NCBI GenBank assembly: GCA_026214975.1
Contig: CM047810.1
Coordinates: 99,278,316-99,342,315 of the forward strand
Direction of reading: 5' to 3'
Source: Gentiana macrophylla
Lineage: Eukaryota; Streptophyta; Magnoliopsida; Gentianales; Gentianaceae
Length of the DNA stretch: 64,000 bases
Both the position numbers and the translations under genes were made by a program. Shown in pieces: positions 9,246 to 20,597 of this stretch. Position 1 is the stretch's first letter, and every line of letters begins with the position of its first letter. The notes beneath the pieces are model-generated. The model did no database searches. It was not told where the DNA came from and saw only the letters and a program-made list of their open reading frames with translations.

Positions 9246-11925
9246 TGTAATACCCTACTCCCGACCCTTCGGTCTACTGGGGTCATTCTATGAGGGGTTG
9301 TGAAGCTCTCGTCGCGACTTCGACTTCAATACGAAGACTAGAAATCCCAAAATAATCCACTAAATCCACAATTTAACATATAAAAAAAATCCACAAGTTA
9401 ATTTCCATTACAATATTGTTGGACAATCTTATTCAAAAACGAAAGAAAAATTACAAAGAAACGAATAACAACAAATTCGAATTACAATTGCAAAGGAAAC
9501 GGAAAAAGGATATATGATCCGAGCCCTGTGTTGCACACAGTTTCCTTAAGACTAATTCGTCCCCTCACCTTCGTGTGCCGTGAGCTTCAGCGGGACGTTA
9601 ATCTCCCAGGATAGACCGGATAGCAATGACAGGAAGCACAACGCCTTCAATTGTTTAAGAACCTTGTAGTTTGAACTCTCAGTTTTCATGTAGAAAAGAA
9701 GTAAGAAGAAGCAGATTGCTGGTGTGTAATAGATTGCAAAACCGAACCTTCGCTGGGAGCCTTTGAATCGAGCTGCATTCGTGTCCGCAGGACGAGCGCT
9801 CGCACACAAGTTCAAGCTGAAATCCGGATGGATTTGCACCCCCTGCGCCCGCGCGTAGAGAACGGTGTATAAAGTTGGTAAATTCTTACCACTACACTAA
9901 TACAACATCATATATATGCTGGCTCTTTTCCTTCCTTCCTTCCAATGTGGGAGAAATTGGTTTCTCCAATTTTCCCTTTATTACTAACACTTTCCATTCA
10001 CCACTTAGGCCCAATAGGCCCAATATGAAATATCATTTAAAATATCCATTTTAACCATCATATTTCCAACAATCCCCCACATGAATGGAATAGTGTTTAA
10101 ACCCTAGCAAAGGCTCTAAGAATGAAATTGAGAGTTCGGCGGTAGATCAATGCATAGGATAGGTAGGTGTGACCCTTTGAACCTTCCCTTGATTAAATAT
10201 GTGTACTTTACTGGTTGACTAGTAGACGCGATGTCCTTGAACTATTCTGCCGTTGGTGTAAACGATGACATATTTACCACAATGCATCTACCTATTAACA
10301 TAGGTTCTTGCGGTTATGTCCATTTTGGCCGTGGACATCTGCCTGGTTCAGTAAGAGTTTCTAAGAATTGCGCCCTCACAATTCCCTTTGAAGCGGCCCC
10401 TTTTCTCTCTTACATAGGTGATTCTATAATTCAGAGTTTTCTCAAAATATTCTTCTTACACAAATCATTAAAAACTCTTCTGTGAGCTTATCCTCGTTCA
10501 ATCTCACTGTTTCTTCATCTTAGGAATGAGCTTGAGGTTACCCCCACGGTGACTTTACTTCCGGCAATTAGGTTTTCCCATTGAACCAAGATCTTGGGAT
10601 CTCTAATCTACAAGGTTGGGTTTTCCTTCATAAAAGTTTTATTCCATGGGCTTTAGTCCCATTCCTCTTGATGATTTAGCAACTACCTCTTTATTTAACC
10701 CTTTGGTTAGCGGATCCGCAAGATTATCCTCTGACTTAACATAGTCTAAGGTAATCGTACCCGATTGAGAGTAGTTGTCTAATGGAATTATGTCTTCGGC
10801 GTATGTGCCTAAACTTACCATTGTACATTATATTACGTGCTCTTCCAATCGTTGATTTGGTATCACGATGAATACACATTCTGGCAGCTTCGCCATTGAG
10901 GAATATCTCTAGGAATTGATGCAACCATTCTGCCTCTTCCCCACATTTATCCAATGCCACAAACTCAGATTCCATTGTGGATCTGGTTATCACGGTTTGT
11001 TTGGAATATTTCCAAGACACGGCTCAACCACCTAACGTGAATACAAAGCCACTTGTGGATTTTGAATCCTTTGAATCTGAAATCCAATTTGCATCAGTAT
11101 ATCATTCTATAACAATTGGTTCTCTTGTATAGTGAAGGCCATACTTACGAGTATATCTTAAGTATCTCAGTAACCTCATTATAGTTTTCCAATGTTCATG
11201 AATCGGATTACTAGTATATCTACTTAGCTTGCCAACAGCGTAAGCGATATCTGGTCTAGTACAACTCATTAAGTACATTAGACTTCCAATGATCCTTGCG
11301 TACTCTAATTGAGATACACCCTCACCTTTATTTTTGAACAAAGGTTGACTTTGATCTATTGGAGTTCTAGCTTCATTTGAGTCATCTTTATTGAATTTTT
11401 CCAAGATTTTATCAATATAATTAGATTGACTCAAAATGAGACCATTAGAATTTCTTGTAATTCTAATTCCCAATATCATCTCTGCTAAACCCATATCTTT
11501 CATTTCAAATCTGGCGTTTAACATATCTTTGGTAGATTTGATCATCTTATCATTACTACCAACTATCAGCATGTCATCCACATAAAGACATAAGATGACA
11601 TAGCCATCTTTTGTTTCTTTCATGTAAATACATTTATCACATTCATTGGTTTTGAACCCTTTTTCAAGTATAACATGATCAAACTTTTGATGCCATTGTT
11701 TTGGTGCTTGTTTTAAGCCATATAATGACTTAACCAATTTACACACTTTCTTATCTTGTCCTGGACTAGAAAAACCCTCAGGTTGTTCCATGTAGATTTC
11801 TTCTTCTAAATCTCCATTTAAGAAAGCGGTTTTCACATCCATTTGATGTACTTCTAAATTACGCAAAGCGGCTATAGCAAGTACCATCCTAATGGAAGTT
11901 ATTCTTGTCACTGTAGAATAGGCAT
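9246..11925 (-). mobile_element. Truncated second copia lineage: 3' LTR, 3' UTR, RNase H, RT
   Basis: An LTR-like block runs from TGTAATACCC (9246) to CCAACA (10071). It is followed by ATCCCCCACATG, which is a GTGGGGGAT polypurine tract on the minus strand. Next come a non-coding 3' UTR (10084-10640), RNase H and RT. The segment stops inside RT at about 11925, where it is joined directly to copia 1 integrase. No 5' LTR is found, so it is a 3' fragment embedded in copia 1. Confidence 0.7.
10639..11911 (-). pseudogene. Copia reverse transcriptase and RNase H
   Basis: RT reads from 11911 to 11102 (269 codons open): [33 protein letters not shown], the catalytic [10 protein letters not shown], and [19 protein letters not shown]. 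RNase H follows in shifted frames: [42 protein letters not shown], and the end SEDNLADPLTKGLN...GMGLKPME at 10639. A stop and frameshifts separate RT from RNase H. Upstream of 11911 the RT frame meets TGA at the join with integrase, so there is no functional polyprotein. Confidence 0.85.
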
Positions 11926-11929
11926 CTGT

Positions 11930-12955
11930 TCAAAATATGCACACTCCAACTTACACCTTCATGCAAGAATCTCTTTGGAACATTTCCATATGCAAGAATG
12001 CTTCTTACCATATTCAGGATAGTCATATTCTTCCTCTCAGATACACCATTTTCTTTGTGGTGTATAGTCTTGTCATCAACTCCTTCCGATTCCATTATTG
12101 TGATGAATTCTTCAAACTCTGTTGAGCAAAATTCTCCTCCTCTATCTGTTCTCAGACTATTGACATTTTGACATGTCTCTTTTTCTCTTAGCAATTTGAA
12201 GTTCTTGAATGCTTTCAATGCTTCAGATTTTTCTTACAAGAATTCAACCCAAGTTTTTCTAGAAAAATCACCAGTAAATGTAATGAAGTACCTTTTACCT
12301 CCATTTGATGATGGATTGATTGGGCCACATAAATCGAATGGATAGTTCCAACACTTGTTTTGCCTCCAAGACTTTCCTTTTGAAAAGGATGTCTATGTTT
12401 CTTTCCTTTAGTGCACTCTTCACATACTTTGCGAGGAGTGCGAATCTAAATAAGCCCTTTAACCATTTTCTCTCTTTGAAGAGTTTTCAAACCACCAAAA
12501 TTGAGATGTTCATATCTGTAATACCATAACTAAGATGCATCTTTCAATTCTACCATAAGACATGCTTGTGGCTCCTTAATTTCCAAAGGAAACAATCTGT
12601 TGGCATTCACGGGGACTTTAGCTATGATTCCCTTGCTTGAATCCTTGATTTCACACTCCTCATTTTTCAGAATAATCTCATATCCTTTTTCTTGTAATTG
12701 TCCACCACTTAGCAAATTGCACTTCAGATCAGGAACATATAGAACACTAGAAATGGTTTCAGATGTCCCATTCTTGGATCTGATGCATATATTTCCTTTT
12801 CCCTTTACACTTACTGAGAAGTTATCTCCAAACTTCACCTTTGAATGATAAGATTCATCCAAGTAAGAGAATGATGCCTTATTACCACACATATGATTAG
12901 TACATCCTATATCAACATACCATACTTGGGGTGCTAATGTCTGCTCTGCTGGATA
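11930..12955 (-). pseudogene. Copia 1 protease, GAG_pre-integrase and integrase
   Basis: Reading from 12955 down: the protease active-site region WYVDIGCTNHMCGN (the usual DTG or DSG is DIG here), GAG_pre-integrase (VLYVPDLKCNLLSGGQLQEK), then integrase core pieces (DLCGPINP, FSRKTWVEFL, LRTDRGGEF, NGVSERKN). The first D, second D and final E of the DDE triad are visible but spread over different frames. The segment breaks off at VHILNR, just where the foreign RT begins. Confidence 0.8.
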
Positions 12956-14690
12956 TATAGAAACCCGAATCCGGATCCGCCCATAATTGGATTGTCAGAT
13001 CTGACTCACAGAACCGATCGAGACACTCGGTCGTGCACAGTGGAAGCTACGAATTAAAATTCATTTTTCGATTTTACCACGATATGATTCACATTATAAT
13101 TAATAATCTACAAGAAGATTAGTAGATATACCCAACCGGAGAGAAGCCGTGATCTTCTGGATTGTATCTCCAAGCGACGACTGGTGGACGTCGATCCCGT
13201 ATTCGAACCTCATCGAATATGCCTCCAAGAAAAACCCTAGTTTTTCTTCTCCCAATGGCTAAGATAAGAAAACAAAATTTCTCTCTTTATCAAACTAAAG
13301 TGGCTAATTTTTATCTAAACTACCGTTTGTTTTTTTGTTCCACTTTTGTGTTGGGAGAAACTCTCTTCTAATAGGAAAATAACTAATAATTTTGAGAGTT
13401 TATCTTTTACACACAAATTTATCTTTTCCTTTTAGGAAAATAAAACCTTTATTTCCTATTTATCCAATAAGAAAACTAATTTCTTATTTATAATTATTTA
13501 ACACATAAATAATTACATTATCCACATTATAATTAATTAGGAGAAAATTTCTTTTCCCAAAATCAAATAAATTTGCGCCATTTTTAATGCCAATTGGGAT
13601 AATAGAAAATGTCTTTTTTATTTTATATATTATTTACCAAATAAATAATATTGCATATTCATTAAATAGACCAATTAACTACTTAATTTATTCTCAGGTG
13701 TTCCACAAAACGAGAAACACTCGTGTGTTAGGAGCCAACCAGGGGACCATGGACCTATAACTTGAGTATTACAATAAATTGAATAAAATATTTATCGAAC
13801 ATAATATTTCTACTCAACTTATTAATTCCGAATTACGCTACCATAAATCCAAATCGAACTCTATCGATTATAGATGTAACTTATTCTCAAAGCGTCGAGT
13901 CGGTAAGTGTCCATTGATATAATCATTACATACAGACTAACCCTCCATAGACTATCCGTAACGAAGCGGGATTATTTCCGTAAACCTTCTTCATTACATC
14001 TTATCCTTATTTACCATTAACCCACTAGTGATAAATTAGTTCATAGCCAATACGAACTCGGCCGATCGATCAGTTTCTAGGATCAATAAGGGGATTGTCT
14101 TTCTACTTCCCACAGGAAGGAATGGATTCCACATCTGTGAGACACACACTCCTCACTCATTCCAGCATAGTGCCAACGTGAAAGTGATTCGGACCGCGCC
14201 TCTTAGAGATCCTTAACGAGCACATCAAACCCTATCCTGAAACATGTAGGACTATGCAATCACTTCAGGATTAAGGTTAATCCATATATGATCATCTTGT
14301 GAATTAATAAGATTTCTCAATCACGGAATTATATGAGAAATACATATTAAATCGGTCCAGTCATATATGACTACATCATATATAAATGCCCTACTTAGAT
14401 AACCAATATCGACGGTCTGGATAAGACGGTCACACCATAAAGTGTTCTGGGCGCATTAATGTTGGTTTAATCAATAGACACCATACTTTGATTAAGTTCA
14501 CCACGGACTAATAGTTCAAGTGTATCACCATAAACTCAATCCTCATGTGTGACATACACTAAGTTATATGGCTACATATGATACGACTTGGGGTTTTCAG
14601 CAGTGTATTACTTACAAGCACGAAGCAAGTAATAAGATGAGAATAAATCTGTCATTTATTAATTATAAAAACAATTACATAAATTGTCTT
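12955..14690 (-). mobile_element. LTR-like insertion between copia 1 gag and protease
   Basis: About 1.7 kb of non-coding sequence separates gag (ends near AQ) from protease (starts near PAEQTLAPQVW), which are normally contiguous. It has no ORF of note and no internal domains, and it is AT-rich in the middle. This fits a solo LTR, probably in minus orientation. The ends are approximate and no target duplication could be identified, so the class is not certain. Confidence 0.5.
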
Positions 14691-14699
14691 TTGGGCGCT

Positions 14700-15650
14700 A
14701 CTTTCAACATGCTCATGTTGTGTAGTCATCAGCAGGGTCTCATCCTCCTCTTTGTCAGCAATGTGAGAACTCTGTTGAGTCCCTTTTTCATTGTCTACTG
14801 GTAATTTGGTGTAGCACTCTGACCGGTAGTGTCAAAATTTTTTACACCTAAAACATTCAACATTCTTTTTGTTTGAAGTACCTCTTCCCTCTCCATTCTT
14901 GGATGACTGAGGGTTGTCCCTGCTGTCGAAATCCCTGGATGTTCTCCCTCTAACTCTTCCTCTGCCTCTACCCCTGCCCCTATAATTGCTATTAGAGGCA
15001 GTGGTCTTCAAGGCCTACTCTTCATTTGATGATGTTGATCCTCTCTTCATCTTCTGTTCATGAACTTGCAAAGAGCTTTGCAATTCATCAAGAGACAATG
15101 TATCAATGTCTTTGGATTCCTCAATGGAACACACCACATAATCAAATCTTCAGGTTAGAGAACTCAAAATCTTCTCCACAACTGCTATATCCTCCATCTT
15201 ATCACCAAGAAATCTCTTTTTATTGCAAATTTCCATGGTTCTTGCACAATAAGTTGAGACAGATTCACCCTCCTTCATTTGTAGGGTTTCAAAGTCTCTT
15301 CTAAGGCCTCAGAGTCGTGATCTCTTCACTGGCATTTTCTTGGTACTTCTCTTCATTGAATCCTAGATACCCTTTGATGATTCCTTGTTGAGAATGGTCT
15401 CCAAGATAGCTCTATCTATTGCTTGAAACAAATAGTTCTTGGCCTTCAGATCCTTGAGTTTTTTGCCCTCAAAATTTGCTCTCTGAGCCTCAGTTGGGGG
15501 TGGATTTCCTGCTGGTTCAACCACTCCTTGCTCAATGATGGTCCAATACTCCTTAGAACGCATGAAGTTCTCCATCAACATGCTCCAGTGATCATAATGT
15601 TATCCATCAAACCTGGGGATGGAAGCTTGAACAAAATTTGTTTCGGCCAT
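14700..15650 (-). pseudogene. Copia 1 gag
   Basis: The start ATG is complementary to 15648-15650 (MAETNFVQASIPRFDG). An in-frame TAA follows immediately, then HYDHWSMLMENFMRSKEYW, LKDLKAKNYLFQAIDR and LETILNKESSKG. Further on, in other frames, come an Arg/Gly-rich segment (YRGRGRGRGRVRGRTSRD) and a zinc knuckle CFRCKKF.HYRSEC whose glycine position is a stop codon. This is a decayed gag nucleocapsid. Confidence 0.8.
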
Positions 15651-15694
15651 GGATCTTTCTCTAACTGCTGTTGAGATTATGGCTCCGATACCAC

Positions 15695-15946
15695 TGATAA
15701 CTTTTATGAAAGAGATGATTTTTGGAAAAACTTAATAATTTCATTGATAGAACAAACATATATATACAAGTAGTAGAAAACTAACCACTAAGCCACTTTC
15801 TAAAAAGTAGGAAAATGAGATCATACCTTTAACCAACAAAGAACTACTCTAGTAATGGAAACATGCGAAAATGAGAAACAACATGGTGATATAGCATTAG
15901 GTAATAAAACTTAGTAACACAATAATTAATTTAATTCTTCTAATGA
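15695..15946 (-). repeat. 5' LTR of copia 1 with primer-binding site
   Basis: Matches 8543-8798 over its length. On the minus strand the LTR is followed by GTGGTATCGGAGCC, a near-perfect initiator tRNA-Met primer site (15681-15694). Its outer end has lost the canonical TG. Confidence 0.85.
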
Positions 15947-15951
15947 GTTGT

Positions 15952-17636
15952 TCCTCGTTGAAAACTCCTACATTTGCCGTAACAGCCCTTTTAAACATTA
16001 ATTTGTCAAGTGTCTCTATATACCTACTTGCTATTTTTTCCGAACGTAGCGCTATGATCAGCGCGCGGACCCAAGTCGAAAGGAGGGGTTAGCGTGTCAC
16101 TAAAATCCGAAAATCGATGTAATTTTATTGATATAAAAATATAAAAATACTATTTACATCGTCACTCTATTTTTCAATTTGTCACGATGGCCTCCGGATT
16201 TATTTTTTCTGGATCCGCCATTGGTTATGATGTCACAAAATGGTCCGCACCGGTTATGATGTCAAGAAAAGAAAACCTAAAAATACAAAATAACAACACA
16301 TAAGTACGGAAAAAATGGGGTATTCGAAAAATACCCTATATTCCAAAATTACCCAAAATACGCCATTCAACACGCCCAAAGACGGACACGCCCACTACAT
16401 GCCACTAGTACACTCAAGATGAGCGATCACGCTTTTGAAGATGGGCAATTACGCCTATAAATAGGCGGTTACGCCTATTTTTGAAAATTTCGCTTGTTCC
16501 GCCTTAAAAAGGGCAGAAATGCTCATTTTTACACCAGCAACATTCATTTTCAAAGGATTTCATATGAAATTCCGAAGGTTTTTTTTTCTGAAAATCAAAA
16601 GATTTCATAGGATGGATTCTTTCATTTTCAAACTGTATATCGTCGTCAATCCATTGAATCCTTCATATGGAATCCCGTAAACGTTTTGAGTCAAATTTTA
16701 AAGTGCTAGAGTTTAGCTCGTTAAAAAAATACAAAGAATATTTATAACATAATAATTCTCAATAAACCCTTGAACATTTTGAGTCAAACTTTAAAGTTTT
16801 CGAGTTTAGCTCGTTAAAAAATACGGAAAAATATTTATTCTCAATTAAATAGGTGAACATTTCGAGCTAAATTTTAAAGTACTCGAGTTCAGCTTTTTAA
16901 CCTTCATCACCTGCTTGAGTTCAATTAAATCGTACATGAATGTGCATTTCACTAACTGAACTTTGAGCTGTCCGTGAACGACTCAGGTGGTTTACACTCC
17001 CTATTCTATTCCCGCCATCTCCACCCCCAGGCCCCAACCCCACCGTATATCTTGTGCATTTACTGTGTAAAAATATACTAGTTCGTATAAGTGCTATTCC
17101 CAAAAATGGGAATCCAAAACCTAAAAAATTCCCCTTTAATTTATTATTCTCACAAATGGTTGTTTGATTACTCCTTACCGTTTCTCTACAACTAATCTGA
17201 TCTTTCCTTGGAGTTGCATTTGCTATCAACACTGTTGCGGAGCTTGAATTTGTCAAGGTAATTGTTGAATGTACTGCTGTGATTCTTCATTTTTTTCAGT
17301 CTTTACAGGTACGATTTTTATATAATTCGAAACCAATTGTTTGTTATTTCTTCAAGTTTTTTTTTTTATTCTTATCACAGATTGCTCGATTATTAGGTCA
17401 CAGAGAAAATTTGGTGATGAAATTGATAGAAATGCACCAGAGCAGAGCAGAGCAGAGCCTGTTTCCATTGTTTATACAGCTATTTTCTCCTTAATTTCAC
17501 CTTTCGTTTTCATTTGCGAGAGTTGGGTTCAGTAACTTTCTACAATATTTTCCCTCATATATAAGTACCCCTCTTGGTTCCTGATTATAGCTAGTTTAAG
17601 TTATTCAAATCAGCTGAATCCGGTAGTATTGACCAG
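15952..17636 (+). promoter_or_regulatory. Upstream region of F-box gene 2
   Basis: No gene is seen. It holds a perfect hairpin CGCCTAT-AA-ATAGGCG (16452-16467) in a patch rich in TTACGCC/CACGCC words, and three tandem copies of a GAGTCAAA...TTTAGCTCGTTAAAAAA unit (about 16682-16905). From about 17220 the sequence is colinear with 37340-37757 ahead of F-box gene 3, including an acceptor-like TTATCACAG and a GAGCAGAGC cluster. This indicates a duplicated 5' UTR with a probable leader intron. Confidence 0.5.
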
Positions 17637-17881
17637 TTGGTAACGATGAAGCGAAGAAAAACCAGTAGCAATCACCATGATTCTCCTGAGACTCAAGAAA
17701 ACGGGAGTCTTGATTCGGTTGATAGGATCAGTGCTTTACCGGACTCTTCTTTGGGTCTAACTCTGTCTTGTCTTCCCACAAAGAATGCTGTAGCTACCTC
17801 CATTCTTTTGAAAAGATGGAAATCCGTGTGGAGGACGGTCCATAATCTTGATTTCTATCATTGGGTTTATTGCAAGAACTG

Positions 17882-18505
17882 TGACGATACCCGACCCTGA
17901 TTACGCCACGTGTCATCTTTAGGGGTGCTTAATAAATTACCACTCCTTGAGGTTAGGGCCTTAAGGGCGGCCTAACAGAAGGCGGATCGTCTACCATGGG
18001 AGACCGGTCTCGAACTCCTCCTCAAGCCCGCCCTTGAGGACGGTAAAAGACCAGCGAAGAAGAGGCGCCACTCGGACGTTACAGTTACGGGGGCTAAGCG
18101 GAGAAACGATCTCGAATCGACTCGTTGTTATTCCAAGCGAGGAGAATAAATGGAAAGGATCTTTAGTCATAAAGACTCCAATCTTGACATTAAATATGTC
18201 TATGATTATCTCCTATTTGGGGATTGAGTCGTGTTTATCCTTAGGGATTAATTATTAATTATAATACTTGCCCACCAAGTAAGAGGCGAAAGATGATCTA
18301 TATAAACGAATTCTAAGGAACTACGGATGACTTGATTCCAATTCAATTATTGGATACGTAGGCATCTCCGTAAATATTCGAGAGCTCGGTCCGAACACAC
18401 CAAACATCTCACCCTTTACGATAATTTAGGGTTTCTAGGGTTATCGGTCGTTGTCACATAGAAGATTGACCTGCATTGATTACTGGACGACTTCCAGCAT
18501 CGTCA
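17882..18505 (+). repeat. 5' LTR of the gypsy element
   Basis: Starts TGACGATACCCGACC and ends CATCGTCA. It is matched by 26562-27181 with scattered substitutions and small indels. A primer site TGGCGCTAGAAGGAGGG follows two bases later at 18508. TATATAAACG near 18299-18308 is a plausible TATA region. Confidence 0.9.
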
Positions 18506-18567
18506 TTTGGCGCTAGAAGGAGGGTTTCTACTGATAATCAATCTAAAAAACAAGAATCACTAAGAAT

Positions 18568-19706
18568 GTTATGGCACCACCGAGGAACACAACCAAGAAG
18601 AGTACAGATCCGCCCAACAGGGAGGAACTTCAGCTAGTCAAGGCGAAACCCAAGATGCGGCGGCCCAGAAAGGGGCAGATCCCCAAAGGGATCAAGTAGA
18701 TCCAGTCCTTCAAGACCCAGCAAATAAGGCATTGGTTGACGCTCTGAAAAATCTGGACAATACCACCATCAAGATTATTCTGGATGAGACCCTCAAAGGA
18801 AGGGACCCCCCAGAAAAACCCGAAGAGAATCTACAGCAGCAGGTCCCTAATAAACCGGAGATCGTGGAATCAAGCACCCACACAGACTACGGAGTTATGC
18901 GTTACCCGAATGACACGGCCAAGGCCGAACTGGATACTATGCTCGGTAAGCGATCGACAACAACTATCTCGACGTGCAGGCGCGCTTTCAGCGAGCATAT
19001 AGACCACTACCCCGTCCAAAGAAGTTTCAAAATTCCGAAGATTAGCGCATATGATGGATCCAAGGATCCTTGTGATCATATGCATCAGTTCATCTCCCAC
19101 ATGAACCTATATAATGCGTCGGACAAGATGAAGTGCAAGACTTTTCCCGCACTCCTAACTGGAAGAGCTAGGGAGTGGTTCAACAGGATCCCTCCTAGAT
19201 CAATCTCAGGTTTTGGGACTTTGACCAGGAAGTTCGTTCATGCATTCATTGCGGCACGACCTTTCCAAAGAAATCAAACTCATCTGTTAACTTTAAAACA
19301 AAAACAAGATGAATCCGTATTGCGCTTTATAAAGCGATTCAACGAAGAGGCCGCACAAGTTCGGGGCCTTGAGATGACGGAGTTCTTTGTGGTCGCCTCT
19401 TTCGTGGCAGGTCTGCGAGAGGGACGGCTACACGTAAAGCTTAACAGCAAGCTCCCAAACACAATGGAAGAATGTCTGGACGTCGCATATAAGTACTGCC
19501 AGGGAGAAGAAGCAAATCGGCTTAAAAGAGAGATGGAAAAGGGTGAGGGCAAGAAGAACAAGCCTGAAGAAAGATCGGACAAAAAAAGAAAGTCAGTTTG
19601 GGATCGGGTAACTGCGCCCATCTCTGATCGTCTGGGGAAGAAAGGAGCTCTGCAGGAGAGAGACTTCATCCCGAGAATGCACCTCGTGAACAAGTCCTTG
19701 CGATAA
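18568..19706 (+). pseudogene. Gypsy gag
   Basis: The leader ATG at 18568 (MAPPRNTTKK) is one frame off the main gag reading frame, which is open to 19706. The retrotransposon gag domain is clear: RSFKIPKISAYDGSKDP, GRAREWFNRIPPRSI, FQRNQTHLLTLKQKQDESV, RFIKRFNEEAAQV. Its end overlaps the next frame at 19706, where a shift leads into the zinc-knuckle and protease part. Confidence 0.85.
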
Positions 19707-20497
19707 TGCAAAGAAAGGGCATTGCTAGGACCCCACCCCCGATGAAGGGGCCTAGGGAGAACAGAAATCAAAGCAAGTATTGTAAGTATCATCAGGATGT
19801 AGGACATGACTCAGAGCAGTGCAGAGACCTAATCCGAGATATTGACGCAGCAGTAATGGAAGGACAACTGGATGAAGTTATAGATCGGTCTCAACAAGCT
19901 GAGCCCAAGGGACGGCGAGAGTTTAAGCGTAGGAATAACGGTGATAAGGATCATCGAGATGAGCAGAAGTGGAGGAGAGATCGTTCTCCTGATGCTGGAG
20001 GACATGCAGATAATCGCCCTGTGAACACAATCAATACGATCTCAGGGGGGCCGAACAGTTCAAAGGTGATGAGAAGAAGAAGAAGCAAGCAGTCTGTATA
20101 CCCTACTTCCACGAATAAGAGGCAAAGGATGTCGGGAGAAGTAGTATATGGACCAATGGACTCATTACCATTGGTGATCAACAACGAAGGATTGGTGATT
20201 GAAGCTGTGATTAGCAGGAACCGGATAAAAAGAATTTGCGTCGATACGGGTAGTGCCGTGAACGTCCTCTACTATAATGTTTTCATAGCAATGAAACCGG
20301 GGACTTGAATTGAATCCTGTCTCCACGCCTCTGTTCGCTTCGCAGACCTCCGGTTCATCCATTGGGGGTGATCAAATTGCCACTACCTTTGGAGAAGGCA
20401 CGAGAGCGAACTCTAATGGTAGACTATGTGGTGGTGAAGGCACCATCGGCTTACATTGTGATAATGGGAAGGCCGCCCTTATAGATCTTCGGCCGTG
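19706..20497 (+). pseudogene. Gypsy zinc knuckle and aspartic protease
   Basis: YCKYHQDVGHDSEQC is the CCHC-like knuckle typical of this lineage. The protease active site ICVDTGSAVNVLYYNVF is intact, and its C-terminal half (LPLPLEKARERTLMVDYVVV, IVIMGRP) lies in another frame after a stop at 20308. Frames change at least twice, so no full polyprotein can be made from this copy. Confidence 0.8.
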
Positions 20498-20597
20498 ATT
20501 TCACCGGCCCATGTTAGTATGAAGATCCCAGCGGGGAGGGGTCGATAGAAATCGGAGGAGATGTGGAAACGGCCAGGAGCCGCTATATCTTTGCAAT

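Larger units (their letters stand above)
8543..15946 (-). mobile_element. Ty1/copia element 1, composite
   Basis: A minus-strand LTR retrotransposon. Its two ~250-base LTRs (8543-8798 and 15695-15946) are flanked by the same five bases GTTGT (8538-8542 and 15947-15951). The tRNA-Met type primer site (minus strand TGGTATCGGAGCC) lies just inside the right LTR, and a polypurine tract lies just inside the left one. Gag, protease, integrase and the end of RNase H remain. The RT segment is replaced by the 3' part of another copia lineage (9246-11925), and 12955-14690 is a further insertion. The element is defective. Confidence 0.85.

Noticed and set aside
10231..10485. 84-codon plus-strand ORF
   Set aside because: It lies in the 3' UTR of the minus-strand copia fragment and has no domain.
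19280..19807. 175-codon minus-strand ORF
   Set aside because: Shadow of the gypsy gag frame, without its own motifs.
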